Below are positions 54,585 through 64,000 of a stretch of 64,000 bases of DNA, in pieces. The translations under genes were made by a program, and so were the position numbers. Below the pieces are notes generated by a model. That model did no database searches, had not been told where the DNA came from, and saw nothing but the letters and a program-made list of their open reading frames with translations. Numbering within the stretch: the stretch's first letter is position 1; each line of letters starts with the position of its first letter. The stretch covers positions 10,001-74,000 of the forward strand of contig CAXHUQ010000643.1 of NCBI GenBank assembly GCA_964020085.1. The letters are read 5' to 3'. The DNA is from Micromussa lordhowensis (Eukaryota > Cnidaria > Anthozoa > Scleractinia > Lobophylliidae).

Positions 54585-57511
54585 GGCGGAGCCTTGGCAC
54601 GAGAATCGAAGGGCTCTTCGAATTAATTCGAATTTTTTGATTGGCTGTTTGAAAACAAAGAAATCTTGAACGGAAGTCAAATGTTCGCGCGGCAAGCATA
54701 AAACAGCTGTGAAGGGCGACCTTCAATAATGGAGGACATGGAAGATTTGGGAGAAAATTCTCCCTATTTTCAGTCAAATTCACGGCTCAACACTTGTCGC
54801 TGTTGTAACAAAAGGGTTTTTTTGGTTGGTTGATGTTTTCGGCGAGATAAGAAGCAAACACTTACAGCCGAAGATTTTAAAAGTGCTCTAGTTTTTAACT
54901 GGATAAGAAATCGTGGCTTGTCGATGGTTTAATAACGAAGCTGTGCGAACCATTGTACAGAAAGGTGAAGAAAATTAAGAATTCCGTTCTTTGTGGCTTG
55001 CAACAGGTTGTAGAATCACCTTCGTCGAGTCAGCATTCTACTATATGGTGAGGCGAATAAGAGTGAACCGCGAAAGTGTCGAAAGTGGTCGTATGTGTCT
55101 TTGAGGGCGATCAACATCACAACAAAAATCCCCCTCAGTTTAGACCAAGTGCTTCCAAGAATAACACGACTGTACTACAGCGTCATGTTTAAGCTATATA
55201 CTGATGCAAAAAGTGGGGAAGTGTTTCTTTTGCAGGAAGGTATAATTAATTGATTTAGGTGAAATTTGGTTTTTAAAAACCATCAATTGTCACTGTATAA
55301 AACTATACACATTTAACAATTCTTAACTCTGTTATATGTGCAACTGAAAACAGACATAAAGATAGTTCTGTTTGTGTGTTAACCGCCTGACAATTAATCA
55401 GTGAGAGACTCTCAATCAATCCCCCAAAATGAAGAGACCTTTTTACCAACATTGAGGGTAGGAAAATATATCTGTTTCTTCTAGCCTCATATAAAACATT
55501 TGGAGCAATTTGAGCTTTTACAAAATAAATGACTTGATATTTTCATTTCATGGGTTTTTTAAAAAATAGTTACTTAGGACACATAAACAATAATATTGTT
55601 ATGGATAAAGTTTACAGTGGATTGGGAAATATACAATAGGCACTAAGCAATGAAATTTTCCCTTTTCAAAAACAAATACAATTTCTCCTTTCGTTAGTAA
55701 TAATACAAATCAATATACAATGACTACAATGACAGTATGTAAATCACTGTAGGAGGCATCATCTTTCTCATAACTTGTAGTTTTTGCTGTGTACAGAAGA
55801 AGCAGCACTTTGATTTGTCATCACCAGTGTGTGTTCGTGTTGAACATGTGTAGAAAATGTCCTGCCATTGGGATTCACTGCAATGATTTCTGGATCCACC
55901 ATTCCAAGGGAAGTTGATGTATTTTGTTTGCTCAAATACTGCTGCAGTTAGTGTGACTTCAGGCACCTAGCCTATCCAATTGGGAATATGCAGGCCTAAA
56001 ACTCTTCCTGTAAATACAATGTACCGGTATGCAAATGTTTTCCGATTCAACAATGATTGCAATAATTAGTTTGTGATCAGTGATAAACATGAAGCCGCTC
56101 AGCTCAGCCAATTAAATTTCCACTTTTTGCATTAGTAAATACTAGTAAATCAAATTGTTGCAGACTAATTTTACTGATTGAAAGTTACTCATACAGCAAT
56201 GAGGATTAGAAATGATGATCGCACAAACAATAGCACCACTCACTGTAATAATTTGTAACCTTATCAGAAAGTTCCACTCTAATTAGAGAATGTGGAGCAA
56301 GACTAAATAAAGAAGCTAAATCTTGTGCACAAAAAGCCACCTACAGAAAGACATGTTGACTGTTTCAAAAAAGGTTCAAAATTTATTTGTCACATTCTTT
56401 GTCCCCAAAGCATATTTGCTGGGAAAAATTCGTTCTCTTACAAATCCCTATATTTAACTGAAGTAAATTGGAATAACTCAAGACATTTTCCATCAATTGC
56501 CTCCAGGTGGCTGTAAATTATTAGATACTTTGATTGCTTGATATCTTTAATTTCAACCTTGTGGCTCAGTATTCCGAACCATTAGACAGCTGACCTGCAA
56601 ATCGTTTTGCTCCACGGTCTGATGTAATGTAATGTAAAATCTTTATTTAGACACAGAGAATCATCAGTTAAGCTAAAAGTTAAAAACTAAAACTCATTAC
56701 AACTGTTTTACATGATTGCTGTGTGGGAATCCGAAATCTCAGGCCCAGTTCAGACGTCGTGCTACTGCCGTGCCGAACTAATTCAGGAATTAAGTTCGAC
56801 AAAAGCACGGCAGAAGCACGGCGTCTGAATCAAACTTTTTCAGATACCTTCTTAATTCTCCGTTTAAACTGCCCAATAGAAGTAACGCTTTTTAAATCTT
56901 GGGGCAAGTTATTCCACAAACAGGCCCCGCTATAAAAAAGCTTCGTTTAAAGTAATTAGTATTTAGCTTGGGAAGCGAAAGTTTTCCTTCAAGATTTCTT
57001 AAGTTATAATCATTAACATGGCGTTGAGTGAAAAGACACTGAAGGTAGTCTGGAGCAAGTTCATTCAATGTTTTATACATAATTAAAGCTTTCTGTTGTT
57101 TACGTCGAAGAGACAGCTTCTCCCACTTAAGCATCGCTAGGAGGATGTTAGAGCTTAAAGCAAAACAACCAAAATAAACGATTTAGTCAGTCGATCCATG
57201 TCGGCAGGTAAAAAACAAAGGGCAATAACAGAAAAATCAATGACTTGCCAAAGCAGGTAAAAAAATAGCGTCTTTCTTTAAAACGGCAGTGTTCTTTATC
57301 ACCTTTTTCTGACAGAGATAGTCTTCAAATTGATACCATTTAAGGCCTGAAAAAAGACTCCTCGAATCCTGCCTCGCCGGCTGCCATTTTCAGTCCCATA
57401 CATTATATAGAAACATCACGACTGCATACATGAAGACCGGAAGTCCTAGATTCTAGGACTGGAAAATCCTATGTCTCCAGAGCCCTTCGATTCTCGTGCC
57501 AAGGCTCCGCC
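54585..57511. mobile_element. Possible element bounded by 33-bp inverted repeats
   Basis: GGCGGAGCCTTGGCACGAGA continuing to GGGCTCT (54585-54617) is perfectly inverted at 57479-57511. The right copy ends where the gypsy gag homology begins. The 2.9 kb between has no transposase that I recognise. A frame at about 54730 (MEDMEDLGENSPYFQSNSRL) and others carry no motif. It may be one large non-autonomous element or two copies of a short repeat in opposite orientation. Confidence 0.45.
56620..57170 (-). mobile_element. 5'-truncated LINE, 3' end
   Basis: On the - strand: RKQQKALIMYKTLNELAPDY, NLRNLEGKLSLPKLNTNYFK and, in a shifted frame, FLYSGACLWNNLPQDLKSV and FKRRIKK. This is the LINE ORF2 C-terminal signature. 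It ends in a TTACATTACATTACAT tail at about 56620-56640. A frameshift splits the coding part, so it is dead. Confidence 0.75.
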
Positions 57512-57809
57512 CTGCTGCACTGCCTTGGCCCGGCAGTACAGCGCATTTTCAACACGCTTCCAGGCGAACATGAGTCCTTCGCAGAAGTGAAAACCGCCCT
57601 TGACGTCTATTTCGCTCCAAAGCGAAACGTCGTAGCAGAACGATATAAGTTCCGCTCGGCAGACGAGCCTATTGATACATATGTAAAGGATGAACAAAAA
57701 GTTATCCTGGTTGATGCGTGACACTTATATAAATGTACGTTAAAAGGAAAAAAAATTATAAAAAATAAACGATAGCACGTTGAAGTGTCATATTGTGAAA
57801 GATATCAAA

Positions 57810-57835
57810 CGTTTCGGGCATAGCCCTTCTTCAGT
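57810..57835 (-). ncRNA. Hammerhead-ribozyme-like core
   Basis: On the - strand CACTGAAGAAGGGCTATGCC-CGAAACG has the order CUGANGA, a stem-loop (GGGC-UAU-GCCC) and GAAA, as in hammerhead ribozymes known from Penelope-like elements. A partial stem III follows. The base at the expected cleavage position appears to be G, which would not cleave, so activity is doubtful. Confidence 0.4.
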
Positions 57836-57921
57836 GTGAAAACCGTTAATTAAAAGTTCACGCGACTGTTCATTTGAAAGTAACGGAAACAAAGCGCGCG
57901 GAAACTAGACGCGCGCGCCGT

Positions 57922-59085
57922 TTATATAAAATGGAAAACATTATTTAGGCCCTCTGGTTGCATAGTGCCGAGCCTAAAAATGATTTTCATCTCCAACTGC
58001 TTCCGTCTGAAACAGGCACCAGAGCACTTCCTTAGTCCCCTTACAGAGATGTCTGACAGACTATGCCCGGGAGAGTTAAAGTGCTCTGCGACCGGGAAAC
58101 CAGCAGTGTTCTTTTGGACGCTACGAAGATGTTCGCCGAATCGTTCGCGTAGAGTACGACCAGTCTCCCCGATGTATAGCTGGGGGCATCGACGGCATGA
58201 GATGCAGTACACCACGTTCTCTGATTTGCAGGTAAAGCGTTCACGGATGGTAGTTGAACTCTTGGGTCCACATACATGGACGTTGGACGTTGTGTAGAGG
58301 CAAGTGCGGCAGCGGGGATGTCGGCATGCGAAAGTTCCTGGTACTTCTGTCTGGGACTTGTCAGAAGTGTGTACTAGGATGTCTCGCAGGCTGCGATCTC
58401 GTCGATGTGCAACTACAGGTGGAGCTGGGAAGATTGTTGCAGTCACAGGGTCTCTCGTGAGGATCTTGAAGTTGTTAAGCAAAATGTGCTTAACGCGCGA
58501 ACTCAAGGGGTGGTAGGTCAGGACCAGAGGAATACGTTCTTCGTTTTCACGCACACGTTTCTCGAGCGCTTCTTGGCGGGTAACGGAGGACACTCTTTCC
58601 CGAGCCTTCTGCAGTAAATCGGAGGGATAGCCACGGCTTTCGAAAAAGGTGGACATCTCTTGGCATTTCTGCAGGAAGTCATCATCCTTAGAGCAAAGAC
58701 GGCGGAGGCGCAAGAACTGGGAATATGGAATACCGTTTTTGCAGTGCTTAGGATGAGAGGAGGTATAGTGTAAGTAGTTGTGGGTGTCGGTGTCCTTGTA
58801 GTGAACTGAAGTACTAATTGTGCTGCCGGAGATGCTGAGTGTGATGTCCAGGAAAGGTATCTGAGTTTGAGAAATGGTGTGAGTAAACTGCAAAGCGGGA
58901 TGGAATGTGGATACATGCGTGATGAAGTCCTCCAGTTCTTCTCGACAGCACGAGGCTGCTCCTACGATGTCATCAATGTACCGCTTGTAGAGTTGAGGAA
59001 TGAACCCTGTATAGGTGGACAAGATGCGCTCTTCCATGTATCCTACGAAGAGGCATGCGTAGTTAGGGCCCATTCTACTACCCAT
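57922..59085 (-). CDS. Penelope-like reverse transcriptase (C-terminal part) with GIY-YIG endonuclease
   Basis: 387 codons, uninterrupted. It begins inside the RT (MGSRMGPNYACLFVGYMEE) and continues with the catalytic RT motif YKRYIDDIVG and QIPFLDITLSI. After a linker (VLTYHPLSSRVKHIL, FKILTRDP) and a Cys-rich segment (CRHPRCRTC) comes the GIY-YIG domain: VVYCISCRRCPQLYIGETGR, TLRERFGEHL, then AEHFNSPGH. This is the standard Penelope-like layout. The N-terminal half is missing because the insertion is truncated at 59089, so it cannot make a full enzyme. Confidence 0.92.
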   Translation of the reverse strand: MGSRMGPNYACLFVGYMEERILSTYTGFIPQLYKRYIDDIVGAASCCREELEDFITHVSTFHPALQFTHTISQTQIPFLDITLSISGSTISTSVHYKDTDTHNYLHYTSSHPKHCKNGIPYSQFLRLRRLCSKDDDFLQKCQEMSTFFESRGYPSDLLQKARERVSSVTRQEALEKRVRENEERIPLVLTYHPLSSRVKHILLNNFKILTRDPVTATIFPAPPVVAHRRDRSLRDILVHTSDKSQTEVPGTFACRHPRCRTCLYTTSNVHVCGPKSSTTIRERFTCKSENVVYCISCRRCPQLYIGETGRTLRERFGEHLRSVQKNTAGFPVAEHFNSPGHSLSDISVRGLRKCSGACFRRKQLEMKIIFRLGTMQPEGLNNVFHFI

Positions 59086-59464
59086 GGTACTATTGATACA
59101 TACCTGACGAGCCTCCGAGAACTTGCGAAATCCTGCGACTTTGGGACACTAGAGGAGGAAATGATCCGTGACTGCCAGTCACGCTTTGACTTTTGATGCT
59201 TTGACTGCGATGTTTTTCATTATCTACAGAAAGAGTTCTTCGTTGTCATCAATTATAACTGTAACTCTAAGAAGTATAGAAGGCATATTTTGAAATGTTT
59301 ACAATTAGTCTTTTTGCACATTGAAATAATATACTCAATTCCATGTGCTGACCGCACTGATGTTTTTTTTTCAATAACCATATCATTGAAAAAGACGAAT
59401 GATCCTCGCAGTGAATTTTCCAATTTAAGCAAGTGGAAAGAAGAAGCCTGAAAAAAAAAATCAG

Positions 59465-59536
59465 GGCTTCAACGGGATTGGAACCCGTGACCTCCGCGAT
59501 ACCAGTGCGATGCTCTACCAACTGAGCTATGAAGCC
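59465..59536 (-). tRNA. tRNA-Thr(GGT)-like, copy B1
   Basis: 72 nt. The acceptor GGCTTCA/TGAAGCC is perfect, the D arm GCTC...GAGC is good, and the anticodon loop CTGGTAT holds GGT with the normal U33. The T stem ACGGG/CCCGT is perfect. The T loop is TTCCAAT instead of the usual TTCGAAT. This is the best candidate in the array for a working tRNA. Confidence 0.65.
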
Positions 59537-59719
59537 ACACATTGGGAGCGAGGTCATTTTGTTGAGTTCATTTCTTCCCGTGAGGAGTGAAATGATGTAA
59601 GTATATATGAAATAATTCATATATTTGAACTGCGGTCATAGATGAAAGTGAAGAATGATCCTCGCAGTGAATTTTTCAATTTAAGCAACTGGAAAGAAGA
59701 AGCCTGAAAAAAAAATCAG

Positions 59720-59791
59720 GGCTTCAACGGGATTGGAACCCGTGACCTCCGCGATACCGGTGCGATGCTCTACCAACTGAGCTATGAAGCC
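59720..59791 (-). tRNA. tRNA-Thr(GGT)-like, copy B2
   Basis: As B1, but the anticodon loop is CCGGTAT, so position 33 is C instead of U. That change would weaken it as a tRNA. The T loop is again TTCCAAT. Confidence 0.6.
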
Positions 59792-59975
59792 ACACATTGG
59801 AGCGAGGTCATTTTGTTGAGTTCATTTCTTCCCGTGAGGAGTGAAATGATGTAAGTATATATGAAATAATTCATATATTTGAACTGCGGTCATAGATGAA
59901 AGTGAAGAATGATCCTCGCAGTGAATTTTTCAATTTAAGCAACTGGAAAGAAGAAGCCTGAAAAAAAAAAATCAG

Positions 59976-60047
59976 GGCTTCAACGGGATTGGAACCCGTG
60001 ACCTCCGCGATACCGGTGCGATGCTCTACCAACTGAGCTATGAAGCC
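59976..60047 (-). tRNA. tRNA-Thr(GGT)-like, copy B3
   Basis: Identical to B2, including C33 and the TTCCAAT T loop. Confidence 0.6.
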
Positions 60048-60227
60048 ACACATTGGGAGCGAGGTCATTTTGTTGAGTTCATTTCTTCCCGTGAGGAGTG
60101 AAATGATGTAAGTATATATGAAATAATTCATATATTTGAACTGCGGTCATAGATGAAAGTGAAGAATGATCCTCGCAGTGAATTTTCCAATTTAAGCAAC
60201 TGGAAAGAAGAAGCCTGAAAAAAATCA

Positions 60228-60228
<1 letters not shown>

Positions 60229-60258
<30 letters not shown>

Positions 60259-60259
60259 A
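60229..60259 (-). pseudogene. 3' fragment of a tRNA-Thr-like unit, copy B4
   Basis: Only the acceptor 3' strand and T arm remain (GGGCTTCAACGGGATTCGAA...). This copy has the canonical TTCGAAT loop. The unit is broken at about 60260 by TGATATCATATCATATC-type sequence. Confidence 0.75.
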
Positions 60260-60513
60260 TTGATATCATATCATATCATTGATAAGCCAATTAAAGGTGT
60301 CCTGTGGTCCCCTGTTAGCGACAGTATTCTAAATTAAAGGGATGATACATTTGCACTGTTAATAGGATCTCTCTTTTATGCAAGTGGTAAAAAAGAGAGG
60401 AAGGGGAGTATATTGCCTGATCAATATCAATGCAACTGCTTTTTCCATCATTTTCTTCTTCAGAAACAAAAGTATTAGTTTAACGACAACTTCCGGCGAG
60501 TATTCCCTCTTGT

Positions 60514-60892
60514 TTACGTACAGATCTGAGGTGTCTTACACAGTCTAACTTCATCGCGATCTGACTTTCCTTGAACAAACCAATCCCCTAACTTAAAACC
60601 GTCGCTCAGATTTTCCAAATTCAATCCATTGAATCCAGTGTTCGATGCGTCGTCCCTGACTGCAAGATTTAGGTAGCTTACAATTCGCGTATCTTCTATC
60701 GATCGGTCATTGTTGATCTTTACCCTGGGCCTGCAAATTTCCACCGCATTTCCGAATACATCGTTCACAATTCTTCCGATCATCCATTGGTCCAGGTTGA
60801 AATTAACACTGCCTCTCTGTTTGTCATAAAAGTCTTGTACGTCACTGACTGATAAAGAGCAACCAGACTTTGTCTGAAAGTTCTGAACAAAC
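60514..60892 (-). CDS. Terminal exon of an unrecognised gene
   Basis: Acceptor AAATCTTTCAG| (phase 2, completing Arg), then FVQNFQTKSGCSLSVSDVQD, FYDKQRGSVNFNLDQWMIGR, IVNDVFGNAVEICRPRV, YLNLAVRDD, and a natural-looking end at a TAA (60514-60516). Composition and the clean frame look like real protein. The stretch LDQWMIGRIVNDVF...RPRV loosely resembles the winged-helix core of RFX-type DNA-binding domains (FGKLIRSVF...RRLG), but this is a guess. Upstream exons should lie to the right and were not identified. Confidence 0.45.
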
Positions 60893-62082
60893 CTGAAAGA
60901 TTTATACGGAAGCAAGCCTGCAATTACTAATTGTTTACATTTTGCGACTGACGCATGAAAAAGGGATTTTTTTTCCTACCACACTCTCGCTTCTGGGCTA
61001 TAGTTTGAACTGTAACTATTTCTTTTTCTTCTCAGGTGCGACATCTCAAAGCAGTAGTATTTCATTAGTTAATCCCCAAATTGATTTGGCGGGATTGCGC
61101 TAAAATGCTTGCGACATTTTATTTCCGTGCGGAGATCGGACGACTTCGTGAGCGCAAGAAAAACTGCGAGCCGGGGGAGTGGATTGTAAGGATTTGTCAC
61201 GTCAAAAAACATGTGTGGGAGAGGGAGGGGAGCGCAAGCGCGCGCTGGATGACGTGTTTGGGATTAGGGTAACGGTACGATCATGTTGCGAAAAGCGAAT
61301 TAAGACTAAACTTTGCAAAAGTCGCCAAAATTCTCCGACTGTCGCAAAAGAATTCGAAAACAAATTCGGCCAAGTTGTAGAGAAACTTTCCGACTTCAAT
61401 TTGTGTTTGTTCGGTTTCGTGAAAGCAACAAAATTTAGAGATTCGAGTGAATATTCGCAGTGCGTTCAAAATGTTTTGGCAAAGAGTTGCCTCCCTTGTC
61501 AAATTTTATACAAACCCGAAAAAATTTTTGCTGAGCGCGGAGAGGCCTAGGAACGAGTTTAGTGCCAGAGTGTTACGCAGGATTTTTAAGCAGCGGTTTT
61601 CCCAGTAAAATCGCGTAAGATAAAAGAGACGACAAGAGGAGACAAAGGTAAACTATTCATTCTTTTTATTCCTTTATTTACTCTCTCCCTACTCAGCAAG
61701 ATTGTGTGCTCCCTGTGATGCAGGTGTATTTTCATCATTCGCAGAGAAAAACTATGCCCTAGAGAAAATTCGCGTGGGTGCTTGATAGGACACAATTCTG
61801 GTTTGAGAACACGGTTTAAAACCATCACGCAGGTAACATTTGGCGCGAACATTTCTGTATTTGTAGGCAAACGTTCCATTTCATTTTTCCGCAATTTTGT
61901 TAGTTGTTTCGACCAGACACGCGAGCGATTCCAGTGAAGAAGCGAGTAGCTGTGATATTTCGATTTGACAGCCCTGTCAGATGAATAACCACAAGAAACT
62001 CCTCATTGGCCGAAATTAATTATCAACTCGCTTAAGCTACCTGGTTTGGTGGCTTAAATTTAATGACAATTCTATTGAAGTT
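60893..62082. other. No gene recognised
   Basis: A 123-codon + frame (61179-61550) and overlapping - frames show no motif. The - frame 61586-61894 likewise has none. Confidence 0.4.
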
Positions 62083-62120
62083 TTCCGACTCGCTTAACTT
62101 TAAGCGAGTTGGAAAACTAA
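62083..62120. repeat. Hairpin
   Basis: GTTTTCCGACTCGCTTAA pairs with TTAAGCGAGTTGGAAAAC, with an almost absent loop. The flanks contain further CTCGCTTAA/CTCGCTAAG words. No gene is seen from here to 62946. Confidence 0.75.
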
Positions 62121-62946
62121 CTGTTTTCACGGGATATCCGGTTGTCTCTCGCTAAGCGACCTAAAAAAACGCTCGTGAAAACACGGCCAGTCTCCTCCGC
62201 AGCCGTTTTTTGGTCATTTTCAGTCACCTTAGTTTCCTCTCTTTCTGCTTGATCTTTGCAAGCAACGCTTGGCAAATGAGCCACAACTCACGAGAAGCAT
62301 TTTTTCTTGGGCAAGAACTGCTCTTGGACTTTGCTGCCTGGATCGACCTGACTTCAAGCAACGATAACATGAGTATATCCTCGCTCGAACATCAGAGCAC
62401 ATTTTGGTTCTTTAAAACGTGCTGGTGACTTACGGGTTTATCAAGGCTTTATGATGCCTCTCAACCACCAGGCAGGCATGCAAGGTACTTTAAAACAAGG
62501 CTTAAAATATTAGTTGACAGAGCTCTAAGGCAGCATGCACTATTTCCTTTGACGCTCGATCAATTCACGTGTTGTGTTTCACGTCACAATAACCGACGTA
62601 AACAATCCGTTCCCAGATTTCCGCTCGTGTGCTATTTTCCCTTGACTCAAAAGAAAGTGCAGCCAAGATTATGTGGGATTTGATTTTGACTTCGCACATT
62701 CTCAACAGTCTGTCTGCTAGCTAGATAGGTGCTAAAAGATCTCCAAAAGATGGCGCTTAGAAGACTGAGTTTTTTTGCATACGTTATTTCTCGAAAACGA
62801 ATAAACGTTCTTTCAAAACTGCAGCGAAACAAGAAAACGTTACACTTTTGTCGACCACAACAAGCCACTGAACACTAATGGCTGATAGTTTTCAATGGCT
62901 CAGCCAATCAGATGATTACGGCATTTGCATTAGTATACTAGCAGAA

Positions 62947-63766
62947 TTAGAATAAATAAGTAGTACCCCATATCCCATTTGATGTTCGGAACCTCTATCT
63001 GTTTAATCAAGTTACCATATTCTCTTATCAGCTCTATAAACAATTAGAATAAATAAGTAGTACCCCATATCCCATTTGATGTTCGGAACCTCTATCTGTT
63101 TAATCAAGTTACCATATTCTCTTATCAGCTCTATAAACAATTAGAATAAATAAGTAGTACCCCATATCCCATTTGATGTTCGGAACCTCTATCTGTTTAA
63201 TCAAGTTACCATATTCTCTTATCAGCTCTATAAACAATTAGAATAAATAAGTAGTACCCCATATCCCATTTGATGTTCGGAACCTCTATCTGTTTAATCA
63301 AGTTACCATATTCTCTTATCAGCTCTATAAACAATTAGAATAAATAAGTAGTACCCCATATCCCATTTGATGTTCGGAACCTCTATCTGTTTTATCAAGT
63401 TACCATATTCTCTTATCAGCTCTATAAACAATTAGAATAAATAAGTAGTACCCCATATCCCATTTGATGTTCGGAACTTCTATCTGTTTAATCAAGTTAC
63501 CATATTCTCTTATCAGCTCTATAAACAATTAGAATAAATAAGTAGTACCCCATATCCCATTTGATGTTCGGAACCTCTATCTGTTTAATCAAGTTACCAT
63601 ATTCTCTTATCAGCTCTATAAACAATTAGAATAAATAAGTAGTACCCCATATCCCATTTGATGTTCGGAACCTCTATCTGTTTAATCAAGTTACCATATT
63701 CTCTTATCAGCTCTATAAACAATTAGAATAAATAAGTAGTACAGCATATCCCATTTGATGTTCGGT
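62947..63766. repeat. 97-bp satellite, 8 full copies plus a partial ninth
   Basis: The unit starts TTAGAATAAATAAGTAGTAC, continues CCCATATCCCATTTGATGTT and ends CAGCTCTATAAACAA. Starts are at 62947, 63044, 63141, 63238, 63335, 63432, 63529, 63626 and 63723. Copies differ by only one or a few bases, so the array is young or homogenised. The final partial copy has ACAGCATATCCC in place of ACCCCATATCCC. No gene lies in the remaining 63767-64000. Confidence 0.97.
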
Positions 63767-64000
63767 AGTTTTTGCTTTTCATATTGTAATCATTGTATTG
63801 TATTGATTATTATTAGTGTGTCCATGAGAAAACCAGGGAGAACCAGGCAAGAGATGATACAGCTCAAATCACCGATTTTGCTCAAACTTGGCATGAATGT
63901 TGGGTTTGGTGAGTAAATGATTATGCCAAGAACTTAGGTTAAAATGTTTTATTTCCTTCAAGTTAGGGGGACCACCTCCAAAAATGGCCCTTTGTCACTT

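Larger units (their letters stand above)
57682..59089 (-). mobile_element. Penelope-like element, 5'-truncated, with 13-bp target duplication
   Basis: 1,408 bp between direct repeats CTATTGATACATA (57669-57681 and 59090-59102). It contains the 3' half of the Penelope-like ORF and about 240 bp of 3' sequence, including a hammerhead-like motif. It was inserted antisense into the gypsy gag fragment. Confidence 0.9.
57512..59196 (+). pseudogene. Ty3/gypsy gag fragment, split by a Penelope-like insertion
   Basis: The left part (57512-57681) reads LLHCLGPAVQRIFNTLPGEH, then YFAPKRNVVAERYKF and ADEPIDTY. The right part (from 59103) reads LTSLRELAKSCDFGTLEEEM, IRDC. Together they match the central region of gypsy-type gag proteins found in many animals. 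The break coincides with the 13-bp direct repeat CTATTGATACATA. No protease, reverse transcriptase or LTR was found, so this is an isolated fragment. Confidence 0.75.
59395..60260. repeat. Tandem array of tRNA-Thr-like units, about 255 bp period
   Basis: Three full units and a fourth cut off within the tRNA-like part (starts at 59465, 59720, 59976, 60229). Each unit has GAATGATCCTCGCAGTGAAT, an A-run, the tRNA-like sequence on the - strand, and a flank with GGAGCGAGGTCATTTTGTTG and ATGAAATAATTCATATATTT. Frames on the - strand through it are translations of the tRNA-like sequence and not proteins. Confidence 0.92.

Noticed and set aside
57965..58617. Several + strand frames of 68-110 codons and - frames in other registers
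   Set aside because: They are shadows of the uninterrupted Penelope-like ORF on the - strand.
59267..60131. Open frames of 86-117 codons containing IAQLVEHRTGIAEVTGSNPV
   Set aside because: This is the translation of the tRNA-Thr-like sequence on the - strand, a well-known false protein produced by tRNA genes.
1..64000. CRISPR arrays, prophage, bacterial operons or defence islands
   Set aside because: Tandem repeats here have no unique spacers, and gene structure, introns and transposons are those of an animal genome.

Overview
This is a repeat-rich, AT-leaning stretch of an animal nuclear genome. It has short exons with GT-AG introns, tRNA-type repeats and many transposons. The gene content (Pellino, a contactin-associated/neurexin-IV-like adhesion gene) and the transposon mix (ISL2EU with a THAP/YqaJ pair, GIY-YIG Penelope-like elements, Ty3/gypsy, CR1/L2-like LINEs, many small foldback elements) suggest an anthozoan cnidarian, most likely a stony coral. 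That placement is inference. No bacterial operons, CRISPR arrays or phage genes are present.

Two conserved host genes are recognisable. (1) A complete single-copy Pellino gene (E3 ubiquitin ligase of Toll/IL-1 signalling) is laid out in ten exons between 6.0 and 28.8 kb. Joined in phase they give about 415 codons from an internal ATG at 6081, the normal length for the family. However, exon 1 and exons 8-10 lie on the + strand, while exons 2-7 lie on the - strand between them (23.3 down to 16.5 kb). (2) Part of a contactin-associated-protein/neurexin-IV-like gene is seen as one long + exon (47.8-49.3 kb: LamG half, LamG, EGF, fibrinogen-like). The missing first half of its LamG domain sits on the - strand at 42.3-42.5 kb and is phase-compatible. 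So two genes each show an inverted internal block: either real inversions or assembly flips.

The rest is mostly mobile DNA. 6.2-11.3 kb: a large element bounded by GATC-rich arrays in inverted orientation, with smaller elements nested in it. 12.4-18.4 kb: several MITEs and a SINE. 20.25-21.63 kb: a fossil ISL2EU-like transposon in a Pellino intron. 29.7-35.8 kb: a long foldback element interrupted by a near-complete 4.4 kb ISL2EU transposon. That transposon carries a + strand THAP/DDE transposase and a - strand SAP-SWIM-YqaJ nuclease, both frameshifted. The uninterrupted partner arm preserves the empty target site, and a 5'-truncated LINE lies next to the foldback. 37-47 kb: MITEs and gag-like fragments. 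50.6-51.9 kb: a palindromic cluster with three tRNA-like units. 52-54.4 kb: tandem and foldback repeats. 54.6-59.2 kb: a gypsy gag fragment split by a Penelope-like element with a 13-bp target duplication. 59.4-60.3 kb: a tandem array of tRNA-Thr-like units. 60.5-60.9 kb: a terminal exon of an unrecognised gene. 62.9-63.8 kb: a 97-bp satellite.

Exon boundaries were read by eye from splice signals and homology. Repeat family names beyond ISL2EU, Penelope-like, gypsy and LINE are not assigned.
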